Source: Candidatus Nanosyncoccus alces (GTDB lineage: Bacteria; Patescibacteriota; Saccharimonadia; Saccharimonadales; Saccharimonadaceae). Taken from it: a stretch of DNA of 64,000 nt. Shown here one piece after another: positions 18,202 to 26,039 of the stretch. A program made the translations under genes and the position numbers. The DNA lies in assembly GCF_004138395.1 (NCBI RefSeq), contig NZ_PRLM01000002.1:50545-114544 (forward strand). The letters are read 5' to 3'. The notes under the pieces were generated by a model. It ran no database searches, was not told the origin of the DNA, and saw only the letters and a program-made list of their open reading frames with translations. Numbering within the stretch: position 1 is the stretch's first letter; each line of letters begins with the position of its first letter.

Positions 18202-19047
18202 ATGCCCGCAGCCAATTATTCAGACCTCTCTATTCTGTCGACCAAAGAAAAAGTCGGTAGATGCCGTATTTGCGGAGAATCTGGCCCACTTTCTTTAGAG
18301 CATGTTATCCCTAGGTCTGCTGGTGGCGGAGAGAAAATGCAATTGTATAATACATCAGATCTAATCACTAATCCAGAAAAAGCATATGGGGAAATTAAAC
18401 AAAACGGAACTGCTACACGGACTATTTGCAGTAAGTGCAACAACAAACTTGGTAGGTGGTACGATAAAGAATTTAGCAAATTTTATAAGGCACTCAATAT
18501 CGGGGTTGATGATGAAATCAAGAAATTAATAGATAGCGGTGAAATCCAGACCAAAAATGAGTTAAGCGGAAAATGGTTAAAATTTGGCATAAAAGAGGTA
18601 AGGCCATTTTGCATTGCAAAAAGAATCCTTGCAATGTTCTGTTCTATAGACTATCCCGGTCTGACCGATAAAATTCCAGAAATACAAAAAGCCATATTAG
18701 ATAAGAACTATGTTCCCTCAATTTCAGATTTCTCAATTTTCTTATGTCTATGTTACGGAAATGGCGCATTCTTCTCGACCATAGCAACTCTAAAACTACC
18801 AAATATTGTCGATACTTTTGCTGGGATAGAATCGCTTTATATAGGATTATATTTAAAGCAAAAGTCCAGTAACCCAAAAAACGTAGACACTCTTGATAAT
18901 TGTGCCAATATAACAAATTGGTTAACAGAGTGCGAACCAAACAAGCAATATGAAATAAATTTTACATTACCATTTGTAAAGACCATGGCATTAGATCCAC
19001 CAATCCCACAAAAAACAAAAAAACGCATCTGCATTAAAAATGCGTAA
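18202..19047 (+). CDS. HNH-type nuclease-like protein
   Basis: The N-terminal 80 residues contain a zinc-HNH pattern: CRICGESGPLSLEHVIPRSAGGG with the catalytic His in LEHVIP, followed by CSKCNNKLGRWYD, so CxxC and CxxC pairs bracket the HNH histidine. The remaining 200 residues match no domain I know. Genes of this type are found as stand-alone defence or mobile-element nucleases. TACAAT at 18188-18193 lies 8 nt before the ATG, so the mRNA may be leaderless. No partner methylase or CRISPR array is nearby. Confidence 0.75.
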   Translation: MPAANYSDLSILSTKEKVGRCRICGESGPLSLEHVIPRSAGGGEKMQLYNTSDLITNPEKAYGEIKQNGTATRTICSKCNNKLGRWYDKEFSKFYKALNIGVDDEIKKLIDSGEIQTKNELSGKWLKFGIKEVRPFCIAKRILAMFCSIDYPGLTDKIPEIQKAILDKNYVPSISDFSIFLCLCYGNGAFFSTIATLKLPNIVDTFAGIESLYIGLYLKQKSSNPKNVDTLDNCANITNWLTECEPNKQYEINFTLPFVKTMALDPPIPQKTKKRICIKNA

Positions 19048-19123
19048 TTGGCGAGGACGTCTGGACGAAGTTCGAACTATAATGCTAAAATGCTAGCATT
19101 GTTGTTGACCACCTAGAGCTAGG

Positions 19124-19182
19124 ACTATAAAAGTTTTACCATTTTTTTTATTTTACTATAAAAGTTTTACCATTTTTTTTAT
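19124..19182. repeat. Two-copy tandem repeat, 31-bp period
   Basis: The sequence ACTATAAAAGTTTTACC followed by a run of eight T appears twice, starting at 19124 and 19155. It lies between the convergent HNH and fic genes. The T-runs might serve termination of the plus-strand gene, but no strong hairpin precedes them. Confidence 0.6.
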
Positions 19183-19186
19183 AGTA

Positions 19187-20296
19187 CTATGCGCTTAGTA
19201 AAATATTCGTGTAATGCAAATTAATATACAGGTAGCGGTTGCGCCCAGTTTGTTTTTTCCTTTTTACTATCTTCTCTTCTTCTAACCTTGCTAAATATTT
19301 TCTAGCTGTTGGAAAACTAATTCTCAATTCTTTCTCAAACTCTTTTTCTGTAAAATATGCCCTAGAAAACAAAAAGTCTACAAGTTCTGAAGAATACATA
19401 TTCTTATGTTGATCCTTCAAGATGTTTTTTACTCTGCTTAAGTTAGTCTGTATCCTATTTAATACATTAGTAGTATAATCAGCTTGACTTCTTGTAGCGT
19501 CCAAAATATACATGACCCACGGTTTCCACTCTCCTCTCTCAGTCACGGCACGGAGATTTTTATAATAGCTATCTTTGTTCTTTAGGATATATTGACTTAT
19601 AAACAAAACCGGGACCGGCAATTCTCCTTGCAATGTTAAGTATAATGGCATCAATATTCTGCCCGTTCTTCCATTGCCATCAAAGAATGGGTGTATTGCT
19701 TCAAGTTGATAATGTATTACGGCCATCCTCGCATATATTTCTGCCGTGGGGGCATCTTCATTGTAATATTTTTCAAGATTAGCCAATTTATCACGTATAA
19801 GTTTCTCGCCAACTGGTGGAGTATAGTATACTCTACCGGTTTCCGGATTCTTTAATTGTGTTCCTGGCAAATTCCGTATGCCACGCTTGTCTGGTTCCAG
19901 CATGGCTTGTATCGCAATATAATCATTCGTAGCCAGAAAGCCTTTTTTCGAAAGAATTTTCGCGCCAAGCATCAAGGCATCAGTATATCTCATAGTTTCT
20001 TTTTCTGCCGGGCTCAAGTCATGATCTTCCTTAAGTTTAGCAGAATAAACACTATCATTTGTCGTAATAATATTCTCTACTCCTGAGCTAGCCACCGCTT
20101 CAGGAACGAAAAGAGGTGATAATAAATCTAATGTATTTGCAACCGACCGTTTGCTCATAGTCAGCCGCGTTCTTAACTGCGAAACTGATTTTGCGACTTC
20201 AATAGTTGCAAGCAGAACGTCGGTATCTTTGAAATCAAAATTAGGAGGTAGGAGCGGCAAATTATTATTCGGTTTTTCCGGGTTGAAAACATTCAT
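19187..20296 (-). CDS. Fic-domain protein (AMP transferase) with autoinhibitory motif
   Basis: Fic proteins usually transfer AMP or another nucleotide group to a target hydroxyl. The active-site motif HPFFDGNGRTGR lies near residue 200 and matches HxFx(D/E)GNGRxxR exactly. The N-terminal inhibitory helix motif (S/T)xxxE(G/N) is present as SSGVEN at residues 70-75, placing it in the class with an N-terminal inhibitor. The C-terminus looks like a winged helix (FPTARKYLARLEEEKIV), as in Fic proteins that may bind DNA. Length (369) is normal. TATAAT lies about 8 nt before the ATG. The gene stands alone with no antitoxin beside it. Confidence 0.9.
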   Translation of the reverse strand: MNVFNPEKPNNNLPLLPPNFDFKDTDVLLATIEVAKSVSQLRTRLTMSKRSVANTLDLLSPLFVPEAVASSGVENIITTNDSVYSAKLKEDHDLSPAEKETMRYTDALMLGAKILSKKGFLATNDYIAIQAMLEPDKRGIRNLPGTQLKNPETGRVYYTPPVGEKLIRDKLANLEKYYNEDAPTAEIYARMAVIHYQLEAIHPFFDGNGRTGRILMPLYLTLQGELPVPVLFISQYILKNKDSYYKNLRAVTERGEWKPWVMYILDATRSQADYTTNVLNRIQTNLSRVKNILKDQHKNMYSSELVDFLFSRAYFTEKEFEKELRISFPTARKYLARLEEEKIVKRKKQTGRNRYLYINLHYTNILLSA

Positions 20297-20364
20297 ACTA
20301 TAAAATTATAATAAAAAAATTTATAGTTGTAAATATGTATATTTGCGCATCGCGCTTATCGGCA

Positions 20365-20388
20365 AGAAAAAATAGCCTTTCGGCTATT
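20365..20388 (-). terminator. Rho-independent terminator of tRNA-Ser(CGA)
   Basis: On the minus strand AATAGCC-GAAA-GGCTATT forms a 7-bp stem with a GAAA tetraloop, followed by TTTTTC. It lies just 3' of the tRNA. Confidence 0.8.
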
Positions 20389-20396
20389 CCAAACTA

Positions 20397-20486
20397 TGGC
20401 GGAAGCGAGAGGATTCGAACCTCCGAGACGGTCACCCGCCCACACGATTTCGAGTCGTGCGCCTTCAACCACTCGGCCACGCTTCC
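20397..20486 (-). tRNA. tRNA-Ser (anticodon CGA)
   Basis: Read on the minus strand, the 90-nt gene has acceptor GGAAGCG/CGCTTCC, TGGCCGAGTGG D-arm, anticodon stem CACGA/TCGTG with loop CTCGAAA (anticodon CGA), a long serine-type variable arm, T-loop TTCGAAT, discriminator G and an encoded CCA. A terminator follows. It marks the end of the accessory stretch containing fic and HNH genes. Confidence 0.96.
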
Positions 20487-20568
20487 GCTTCTCATCATAC
20501 CATAATTTACCCCAATCTACAAGCGCGCAAGCAGTGCCCCACAAAACACTTATGCTATAATAATAGCT

Positions 20569-21135
20569 ATGGACAATACTCTCATCATGTGGTTAAGTAT
20601 CATTGCTATCTCTGCTACTGGCACTCTTGCTCATTTTCTCTATGACCTCACCGGCGAGCAACGCCCAATCGGCCTTTTCGCCGCCGTCAATGAGTCCGTT
20701 TGGGAGCATATCAAAATCGCCATCACTCCTTCCCTGCTCTGGGCCCTCTACGACGGTTATTACTATGGCGAAAACGCCAATTATTTCTGTGCCAAACTTG
20801 TTAGCCTGCTCGTGCTCGTTATCTTCATCCCCGTCGCTTTTTATATCTATCGGAAATTTACCAAAAAGTCTATCCTCCCCTTAGATATCACTATTTTCTT
20901 TGCCGCTATTATTCTCAGCCAAGCCACCTTCTATGCCATCATTAGTCTAAATCCTATGTGGCACATCTTCACTTACCTTTCTTGCATTGGCCTCTTTGTC
21001 TTTTTCGGCTGTTATATGACCCTCACGCTCGCTCCGCTTAAAGCCCCCATTTTCAAGGATCCCATCACTGGCAAATATGGCTTTCGCGCCCACCGTAATT
21101 TCTTCAAAAACCTAAAAAAGAAACATAAAAAATAA
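20569..21135 (+). CDS. Integral membrane protein of unknown function (DUF6512-like)
   Basis: The 188 residues form about five membrane helices. A conserved-looking segment GLFAAVNESVWEHIKIAITP near the first loop resembles a family annotated elsewhere only as DUF6512; that assignment is from memory and tentative. The C-terminus is basic (NFFKNLKKKHKK). TATAAT (20556-20561) is 7 nt from the ATG with no Shine-Dalgarno, so the mRNA is probably leaderless. No function is proposed. Confidence 0.75.
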   Translation: MDNTLIMWLSIIAISATGTLAHFLYDLTGEQRPIGLFAAVNESVWEHIKIAITPSLLWALYDGYYYGENANYFCAKLVSLLVLVIFIPVAFYIYRKFTKKSILPLDITIFFAAIILSQATFYAIISLNPMWHIFTYLSCIGLFVFFGCYMTLTLAPLKAPIFKDPITGKYGFRAHRNFFKNLKKKHKK

Positions 21136-21159
21136 TTCACACATTTTTCAAAATTATGT

Positions 21160-21277
21160 TATAATAAAACCGTCACCTCTATGGTGATGCTCATTTAATT
21201 TCTAGGTGGATGTCGTCAAAAACATCCACATATGTGTTGTCCGCCCCTAAAGGTCGCACAATGCACCACACAAGTGT
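21160..21277 (+). ncRNA. Structured transcribed leader or small RNA before tRNA-Arg
   Basis: TATAAT at 21160-21165 predicts transcription from about 21171, yet no credible coding sequence follows before the tRNA at 21278. The roughly 107 nt contain CACC/GGTG (21174-21186), a perfect 8-bp hairpin GTGGATGT/ACATCCAC (about 21206-21229), and a GTGTTGT/ACAATGCAC region that could pair. It may be a processed tRNA leader or an independent small RNA. I cannot match it to a known RNA family. Confidence 0.35.
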
Positions 21278-21354
21278 GTGCCCGTAGCTCAGCTGGATAG
21301 AGCGTTTGCTTGCGGAGCAAAAGGTCGTAGGTTCGAATCCTGTCGGGCATACCA
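21278..21354 (+). tRNA. tRNA-Arg (anticodon GCG)
   Basis: The 77-nt cloverleaf has acceptor GTGCCCG/CGGGCAT, D-arm GCTCAGCTGGATAGAGC, anticodon stem TTTGC/GCAAA with loop TTGCGGA (anticodon GCG), T-loop TTCGAAT, discriminator A and encoded CCA. The last bases (GCATACCAAAA) are partly repeated 20 bp downstream. An unmodified G34 reads CGC and CGU. A terminator follows at 21380. Confidence 0.94.
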
Positions 21355-21379
21355 AAAATGGAAGCATACCAAAATGAAG

Positions 21380-21404
21380 AAGACTCTAAGGAGTCTTATT
21401 TTTG
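21380..21404 (+). terminator. Rho-independent terminator of tRNA-Arg
   Basis: AAGACTC-TAAG-GAGTCTT forms a 7-bp stem, followed by ATTTTTG. Confidence 0.85.
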
Positions 21405-21446
21405 TGTCTCGCGTTTTTCTATTACTCACCATGTTATAATTAATCT

Positions 21447-21926
21447 ATGCAATGGTCCAAAGTCACTGATATCATTCTGATTACGGCGCTTGCCACGCTT
21501 GGCGTTTTTGCCATCCTTGGGCTCTGCCAATGGATCAAACGCAAATCTCTCAAAAAAGTAGACAAGCCCCTGCTCGCCATGCTCGTTCCTCTTGCCCTCA
21601 TGGCGGCTACTTATGTTATTTTTGATAAATTCCTTGTCCTTAACACCCGCCCCAACGGCTCTGGTGAGCCATCCTTCCCTTCCACTCATACCATGGTTGT
21701 AGCCACTATCTTTTTTCTCACCGCCATTGTTTTGCCAAGGTACATCAAATCTAAATTTGCCTGTGTCGTGCTCGACTTATTTATGCTAGCTTTCCTAGTT
21801 CTTGTTTGTGTCGGTCGCGTTCTTGCCAATATGCACTGGGCCTCCGACGTAATTGGCGGCCTCATTTTTGCCGTTATTTTTGCTGCTATTTATTATTTAA
21901 TTATCAGGAGAAAGAAAAATGGCTAG
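21447..21926 (+). CDS. PAP2-superfamily membrane phosphatase
   Basis: PAP2 enzymes remove phosphate from lipid phosphates such as undecaprenyl diphosphate or phosphatidate. The 159 residues have about five membrane helices and two of the family motifs: PSFPSTHT (PSGH-type) and GRVLANMHWASDVIGG (SRxxxxxHxxxD-type, with the catalytic His). The first motif (KxxxxxxRP) appears only as NTRPNGSGEPS. TATAAT lies 6 nt before the ATG, so the mRNA is leaderless. It overlaps the HIT gene by 8 nt. Confidence 0.88.
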   Translation: MQWSKVTDIILITALATLGVFAILGLCQWIKRKSLKKVDKPLLAMLVPLALMAATYVIFDKFLVLNTRPNGSGEPSFPSTHTMVVATIFFLTAIVLPRYIKSKFACVVLDLFMLAFLVLVCVGRVLANMHWASDVIGGLIFAVIFAAIYYLIIRRKKNG

Positions 21927-22293
21927 TATTTTTACTAAAATTATCCAGGGTGAAATCCCTTGCTACAAAATTTACGAAGACGATAAAACTTTTGCCTTTC
22001 TTGATATCCACCCCGAAACTCCCGGTCACACTCTGGTAATACCCAAAAAAGAAGTTGACAAAATCTATGACCTTCCCGATGCAGATTACCAAGCGCTCAT
22101 GGCTACCGTTAAGAAGTTATCCAAACACATGGAAAAAGTCCTAGGTAAACGTACTCTCTGGAAGGTCGTTGGCACCGACGTTCCTCACGCTCACGTCCAT
22201 CTTGAGCCTTTTGATGAAACCTGGTTCCACGGCCGCGAAATCGAAACTACCCCCGAAGAATTCGAAGTTTTGCGCGCTAAGCTGGCCCTTTAA
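21919..22293 (+). CDS. HIT-family nucleotide hydrolase
   Basis: Histidine-triad proteins hydrolyse purine nucleoside phosphoramidates or related compounds in the cytoplasm. The 124-residue protein has the N-terminal MASIFTKIIQGEIPCYKIYED block and PGHTLVIPK. The triad is HAHVHLEP, matching HxHxHxx. Length is typical. The ATG is preceded by CAGGAGAAAG inside the PAP2 coding end (8-nt overlap), so the two form an operon. Confidence 0.93.
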   Translation: MASIFTKIIQGEIPCYKIYEDDKTFAFLDIHPETPGHTLVIPKKEVDKIYDLPDADYQALMATVKKLSKHMEKVLGKRTLWKVVGTDVPHAHVHLEPFDETWFHGREIETTPEEFEVLRAKLAL

Positions 22294-22337
22294 ATATTCT
22301 CAAAATACGTGTTATTATATAAAAAATAAGGAGCAAT

Positions 22338-22781
22338 ATGGCACAAATTCTCAAAATCGATAGTTCAGAAGTAAAGATTGGCACCAACGATGGCAAAGTT
22401 ATCACTGTCCCAATTAGCAGTATCGCTTATCCCGATCCGCGCGAAAACGATACTGTCAACGTTTATCAGGACGGCAAAAATTACATCATCAAAAAGGCTA
22501 ATCCTACTAGTGGTATTTACCAGGAAGATGGCGGTGGCGGTAAAAAGATTAACAAACATCTTTTTGTTTGGGTTGGCACTTTCCTCTTTGGCGGCTTGGG
22601 TGTAGACCGATTCTTGCGTGGTCAAATCGGCGTCGGTATTTGCAAACTCCTCTTTAGCTGGTTAACCCTAGGCATCTGGGAGTTGGTTGACTGGATTATT
22701 GCTTTGACCAAAGCTTATGGCAGTGCTTATGGTAGCGTCGAAGAAATCACCTTTGATGCCGCCGGCAACTACACTAAATAA
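22338..22781 (+). CDS. TM2-domain membrane protein
   Basis: The first 60 residues form a small beta-rich soluble domain (KIDSSEVKIGTNDGKVITVPISSIAYP). They are followed by a TM2 domain: two membrane helices linked by a short turn with the signature GGLGVDRFLRGQIGVGICKLL and LGIWELVDWI. Total 147 residues. TM2 proteins occur in many bacteria without a defined general function. A Shine-Dalgarno (AAGGAG) precedes the ATG. Confidence 0.85.
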   Translation: MAQILKIDSSEVKIGTNDGKVITVPISSIAYPDPRENDTVNVYQDGKNYIIKKANPTSGIYQEDGGGGKKINKHLFVWVGTFLFGGLGVDRFLRGQIGVGICKLLFSWLTLGIWELVDWIIALTKAYGSAYGSVEEITFDAAGNYTK

Positions 22782-22812
22782 TTTCCTTCAAAATAAATTA
22801 AACTCAAGTAAA

Positions 22813-22835
22813 AGCCCCGCTATCAAAGCGGGGCT
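22813..22835 (-). terminator. Minus-strand terminator of the broken small gene
   Basis: AGCCCCGCT/AGCGGGGCT forms a perfect 9-bp stem with a 5-nt loop. Reading on the minus strand it is followed by TTTT, so it ends a minus-strand transcript coming from 23090. Confidence 0.8.
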
Positions 22836-22841
22836 AAGAGG

Positions 22842-23090
22842 TTAGCACTCAATTATTTCTGGAATAGTCGGCGTCACACCGTCAGGATATCCCTTATCAT
22901 CAGCCAAGATGGAATATCCTTTTTCCATTTTGCCATAGTTGCGCGCATACGGCGTAGATGTGGACCCGGCTTGCGGCACTTGCGTATGTATAATAGATAT
23001 GATGGCATAACCTTACTCTATTAATATTCCCGCTTTGCGCTGCGCTCCTGCTGCGCCATTTTCTTCCACCGAAATAAAACGCTCTGTCAT
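22842..23090 (-). pseudogene. Small gene interrupted by one in-frame stop codon
   Basis: On the minus strand an ATG at 23090 follows a strong Shine-Dalgarno-like GAGGGGGAA. The frame reads 25 residues (MTERFISVEENGAAGAQRKA...), meets TAA at 23013-23015, then stays open for 56 more codons (GYAIISIIHTQVPQAG...PTIPEIIEC) to a TAA at 22842-22844, just before a perfect terminator. Well-formed start and end signals with one internal stop suggest an 82-codon gene recently broken, or two tiny peptides. I do not recognise the protein. Codon use in neighbours rules out general stop recoding. Confidence 0.5.
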
Positions 23091-23181
23091 TTTTATTCCC
23101 CCTCAAATATTTTTAGAGCCTCAAAATCAAACCTCCACCATAATTTTATCATATTTTCAAGATATATGCTATTATTAAGAT

Positions 23182-25983
23182 ATGAAATTTGCGAGTAGTT
23201 ACGAACCAGGAGAATATGAAAGTGACATTTACGGTGCTTGGGAAGCCAGCGGCATCTTTGCCCCACCTGTCCCTACCGTCCCGGTAGATAACGACGGCGA
23301 CGGCGTAGATGATCGACTTGCGAAGCGGCCAGGCGAATCATCTTCCGAGGACCGTAAGCTTGGGCGAGCGCCCTTGAGCGCGTCCGAGGAAGATGAATTC
23401 GTTGACCGCTCCTCTTATTCTATCGTCATGCCTCCACCCAACGCCAACGGCAATCTACATATCGGCCACGGCCTCACTATTGCTCTCGAAGATTCTCTCA
23501 CTCGCTACTATCGCCTGAAAGGCAAATCCACTTGGTACATCCCTGGCGCCGACCATGCCGGATTCGAAACCTGGGTTGTTTACGAAAAAAATCTCGAAAA
23601 ACAAGGTCATACCCGTTTTGAATACAGTCGTGACGAGCTTTATTCGCGCGTCTGGAATTTTGTGGCCGAACAGCGCGGCAACATGGAGCTCCAACTTCGC
23701 GCTCTTGGCGCTTCCTGCTCTTGGGGCGACCTCACTTTTACCTTAGACGAAGATGTTATCGACCGTGTCTATACTACTTTTGAAAAAATGTGGAACGACG
23801 GGCTAATCTACCGTGGCGAAAAATTGGTCAACTTCTGCCCCAAACATCAGACCGCTTTCGCTGACATAGAGGTGGAACATAAAGACGAAAAAGGCACCCT
23901 TTGGGACATCGCCTACACTTACAATGGCGGCGAAATCATCGTTTCTACTACTCGTCCGGAAACTCTCTTTGGCGATGCTGCCGTAGCAGTCAATCCTGAG
24001 GACCAACGTTACAAAAATCTCATCGGTAAAACCGTACACCTTCCTCTTACTGACCGCGAAATTCCCGTTATCGCCGATGAGCATGCTGATCCAGAATACG
24101 GCACCGGCGCTGTCAAAATTACCCCTGCTCACGATTTTGACGATTTCGAAGTTGGTGAGCGCCACAATCTGCCCCGTATCAAAGTTATTGCCGAAGATGG
24201 CACCATGGTGGGCGTCCCGGAAAAATACTACGGTCTCACCACTGCTGAATGTCGCAAACAAGTTCTTAAAGATCTCAAAGCTGCAGACCTCTTCAGAGGC
24301 GAAAAACAGCTTGTCCATTCCGTTGCTCACTGCTACAAATGTGGAACGGTTCTTGAGCCTACTCTCAAGGAACAGTGGTTCGTGGATGTTGAAAAGCTCG
24401 CCGCCACTGCCATCAAGCACCTAGAGCACAACGAAATCAAATTCCACCCAGAAAGCAAACAAAAAGTTCTCATTAATTACCTGAAAAATCTTAAGGACTG
24501 GAATATCTCTCGTCAAATTCCTTGGGGGATTGCTATTCCTATGTTCCGCCGTGTTACTGATACTGCCACCGACGAGCCCGACTGGATTTTTGACCGCCGC
24601 ACTCATCTCAAGGAAATTGAGAGAAACGGCGTCACCTATGTCCGCGACGAGGATACTTTTGACACTTGGTTCTCCAGCTCCCATTGGCCAATCGTTTGTA
24701 CTAATTGGTCGGAAGACAATTTCAATCCTTATTATCCTCTTAACGTCATGGAAACTGGCGCCGACATCCTCTTTGCTTGGGTCGCTCGGATGATTATGAT
24801 GGGGCTTTATGTTACTGATGAAGTCCCATTTAAAGAAGTCTATCTCCATGGGCTTTTGCTTGATGCCCATGGTCAAAAGATGAGCAAGTCCAAAGGTAAT
24901 GTCATTAACCCAATGGATTTAGTAGCTAAATACGGCTCTGACGCTTTCCGTCTCGGTATTTTAAGGGGACGTTCTGCCGGTATGAACCAAGCTTTCTCCG
25001 AAAATTCCGTCATCGCCGGCCGCAACCTTTGTAACAAACTCTGGAACATTTCTAGATTAGTCCAGTCTATTGTAGATGAAAACGACGAGCTTAGAAATAG
25101 CTCTGTCGAAGGGGGTGCGGAGCCTGGCAAGGCGAGCATTAGCGCCGAAACCCCTGTGGCGACAGGGGTTTCGGACGCGCCCCGAGAAAGAGCTATTTTA
25201 AGCTCGTATACTACGGATAACATGGGCGAAGACTGGATCTGTCGCGAAATCAACGCGTGCCTTAGCCAGGCTGAAAACTCAATCAAAACTTACCGTTTTG
25301 CCGAAGCTGTCGAAGTTCTCTATCAAACTATCTGGGACAAATATGCTGACTGGTTCTTAGAGAGTCAAAAAATCTTCAAAAACGTCGACCTTCTTAAGAA
25401 AACTCTAGAGACTATTTTAATTGCTCTTCATCCCTTTGCGCCATTCGTTACTGAGGCCATTTGGCAAAATCTTTCTTGGACAGAAGGCTTTATCGCCACT
25501 ACCAATTGGCCCGCCAAGCTCAAATATGACTCTATCAGCGCTGCTGAGTTTGAAAGCCTCATATCAGTCGTGTCCGAAGTCAGAGGCACCTGTGCGGCCC
25601 TTCCAGGCACCAATAACAGCAAAAAATATAGTCTATTGTACGACAATGACAGCCTCGTAGAGGACAACCTGCTTCTCATTCAGGCCCTCACTAAGGTACC
25701 GGCTATCAACGGCCTAGACGGCCACCCACGAGGTCTACGCCTCGCTCTAGCTAATCACGAACTCTATCTAGATGTTCCTGAAAAGATTGTTACGGAGTAT
25801 AAAGACGCTCTCACTGAGAAAATCCTCTCTGTCGGCCGCGAGCTAGACGCTTTAAATGCTCGTATGGCCAACCCTAATTACATGGAAAAAGCCCCCGAGC
25901 ATCTCGTCAAAGAAACTGAGGATCAGATCAGAGAGAAAGAATCTCTCATCTCCCGCCTCAAAACCCAGCTCAACCTCATCTAA
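23182..25983 (+). CDS. valS: Valyl-tRNA synthetase with two element-encoded insertions
   Basis: ValRS charges tRNA-Val. The 933-residue protein shows the HIGH motif in MPPPNANGNLHIGHGL, the editing domain with STTRPETLFGDAAVAV, the KMSKS loop QKMSKSKGNVINP, an anticodon-binding domain and the C-terminal coiled coil (EKILSVGRELDALNARM). Two stretches look foreign: residues about 38-75 (acidic/basic, Ser-rich) before the HIGH motif and about 635-675 between catalytic and anticodon-binding domains. Each coincides with a palindromic DNA element (23308-23396 and 25085-25207) that keeps frame. TATTAT lies 6 nt before the ATG, so the mRNA is likely leaderless. Confidence 0.96.
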   Translation: MKFASSYEPGEYESDIYGAWEASGIFAPPVPTVPVDNDGDGVDDRLAKRPGESSSEDRKLGRAPLSASEEDEFVDRSSYSIVMPPPNANGNLHIGHGLTIALEDSLTRYYRLKGKSTWYIPGADHAGFETWVVYEKNLEKQGHTRFEYSRDELYSRVWNFVAEQRGNMELQLRALGASCSWGDLTFTLDEDVIDRVYTTFEKMWNDGLIYRGEKLVNFCPKHQTAFADIEVEHKDEKGTLWDIAYTYNGGEIIVSTTRPETLFGDAAVAVNPEDQRYKNLIGKTVHLPLTDREIPVIADEHADPEYGTGAVKITPAHDFDDFEVGERHNLPRIKVIAEDGTMVGVPEKYYGLTTAECRKQVLKDLKAADLFRGEKQLVHSVAHCYKCGTVLEPTLKEQWFVDVEKLAATAIKHLEHNEIKFHPESKQKVLINYLKNLKDWNISRQIPWGIAIPMFRRVTDTATDEPDWIFDRRTHLKEIERNGVTYVRDEDTFDTWFSSSHWPIVCTNWSEDNFNPYYPLNVMETGADILFAWVARMIMMGLYVTDEVPFKEVYLHGLLLDAHGQKMSKSKGNVINPMDLVAKYGSDAFRLGILRGRSAGMNQAFSENSVIAGRNLCNKLWNISRLVQSIVDENDELRNSSVEGGAEPGKASISAETPVATGVSDAPRERAILSSYTTDNMGEDWICREINACLSQAENSIKTYRFAEAVEVLYQTIWDKYADWFLESQKIFKNVDLLKKTLETILIALHPFAPFVTEAIWQNLSWTEGFIATTNWPAKLKYDSISAAEFESLISVVSEVRGTCAALPGTNNSKKYSLLYDNDSLVEDNLLLIQALTKVPAINGLDGHPRGLRLALANHELYLDVPEKIVTEYKDALTEKILSVGRELDALNARMANPNYMEKAPEHLVKETEDQIREKESLISRLKTQLNLI
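23308..23396 (-). repeat. Palindromic element in frame near the valS 5' end
   Basis: Arms TCATCTTCC (23338-23346) and GGAAGATGA (23388-23396) are exact reverse complements; GATGAT (23308-23313) also pairs with ATCATC (23337-23342). Reading the minus strand, the centre is CGGACGCGCTC, AAGGGC, GCTCGCCCAAG. This aligns with the minus-strand centre of the element at 50965-51076 (CGGACACGCTC, CGGGCC, GCTCTGGCCAAG). The encoded peptide separates the ValRS N-terminus from its HIGH motif. Confidence 0.6.
25085..25207 (+). repeat. Palindromic element (core type I) in frame inside valS
   Basis: The outer arms at 25085-25104 and 25189-25207 are reverse complements with one unpaired base. Inside lies a 41-nt segment starting TCGAAGGGGGTGCGGAGCC, then a perfect 11-bp hairpin GAAACCCCTGT/ACAGGGGTTTC with loop GGCG, then GGACGCGCCCC. 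The intergenic element at 28542-28662 has nearly the same core but different arms. The 123 bp equal 41 codons, so the valS frame is kept. Confidence 0.75.
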
Positions 25984-25997
25984 TGAACCATGTCATC

Positions 25998-26024
25998 AAA
26001 ATAGCCCCTAGGAGGGGCTATTTT
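25998..26024. terminator. Bidirectional terminator between valS and a convergent gene
   Basis: AAAATAGCCCCT (25998-26009) and AGGGGCTATTTT (26013-26024) form a perfect 12-bp stem with a 3-nt loop. A/T ends on both sides allow termination in both directions. Confidence 0.9.
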
Positions 26025-26039
26025 GAAATATTTACAGTG

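Noticed and set aside
19124..19182. A CRISPR array
   Set aside because: Only two copies of an AT-rich repeat with no spacers; no cas gene in the window. No array was seen elsewhere.
17531..20296. A toxin-antitoxin or defence operon made of the transglutaminase-like, HNH and Fic genes
   Set aside because: The genes have separate promoters, and fic is on the other strand; no antitoxin or defence signature was recognised, so only an accessory stretch is claimed.
21351..21380. An attachment site at the tRNA-Arg 3' end
   Set aside because: About 12 bp of the tRNA end is repeated 20 bp downstream, but no integrase or island follows; likely a local duplication.
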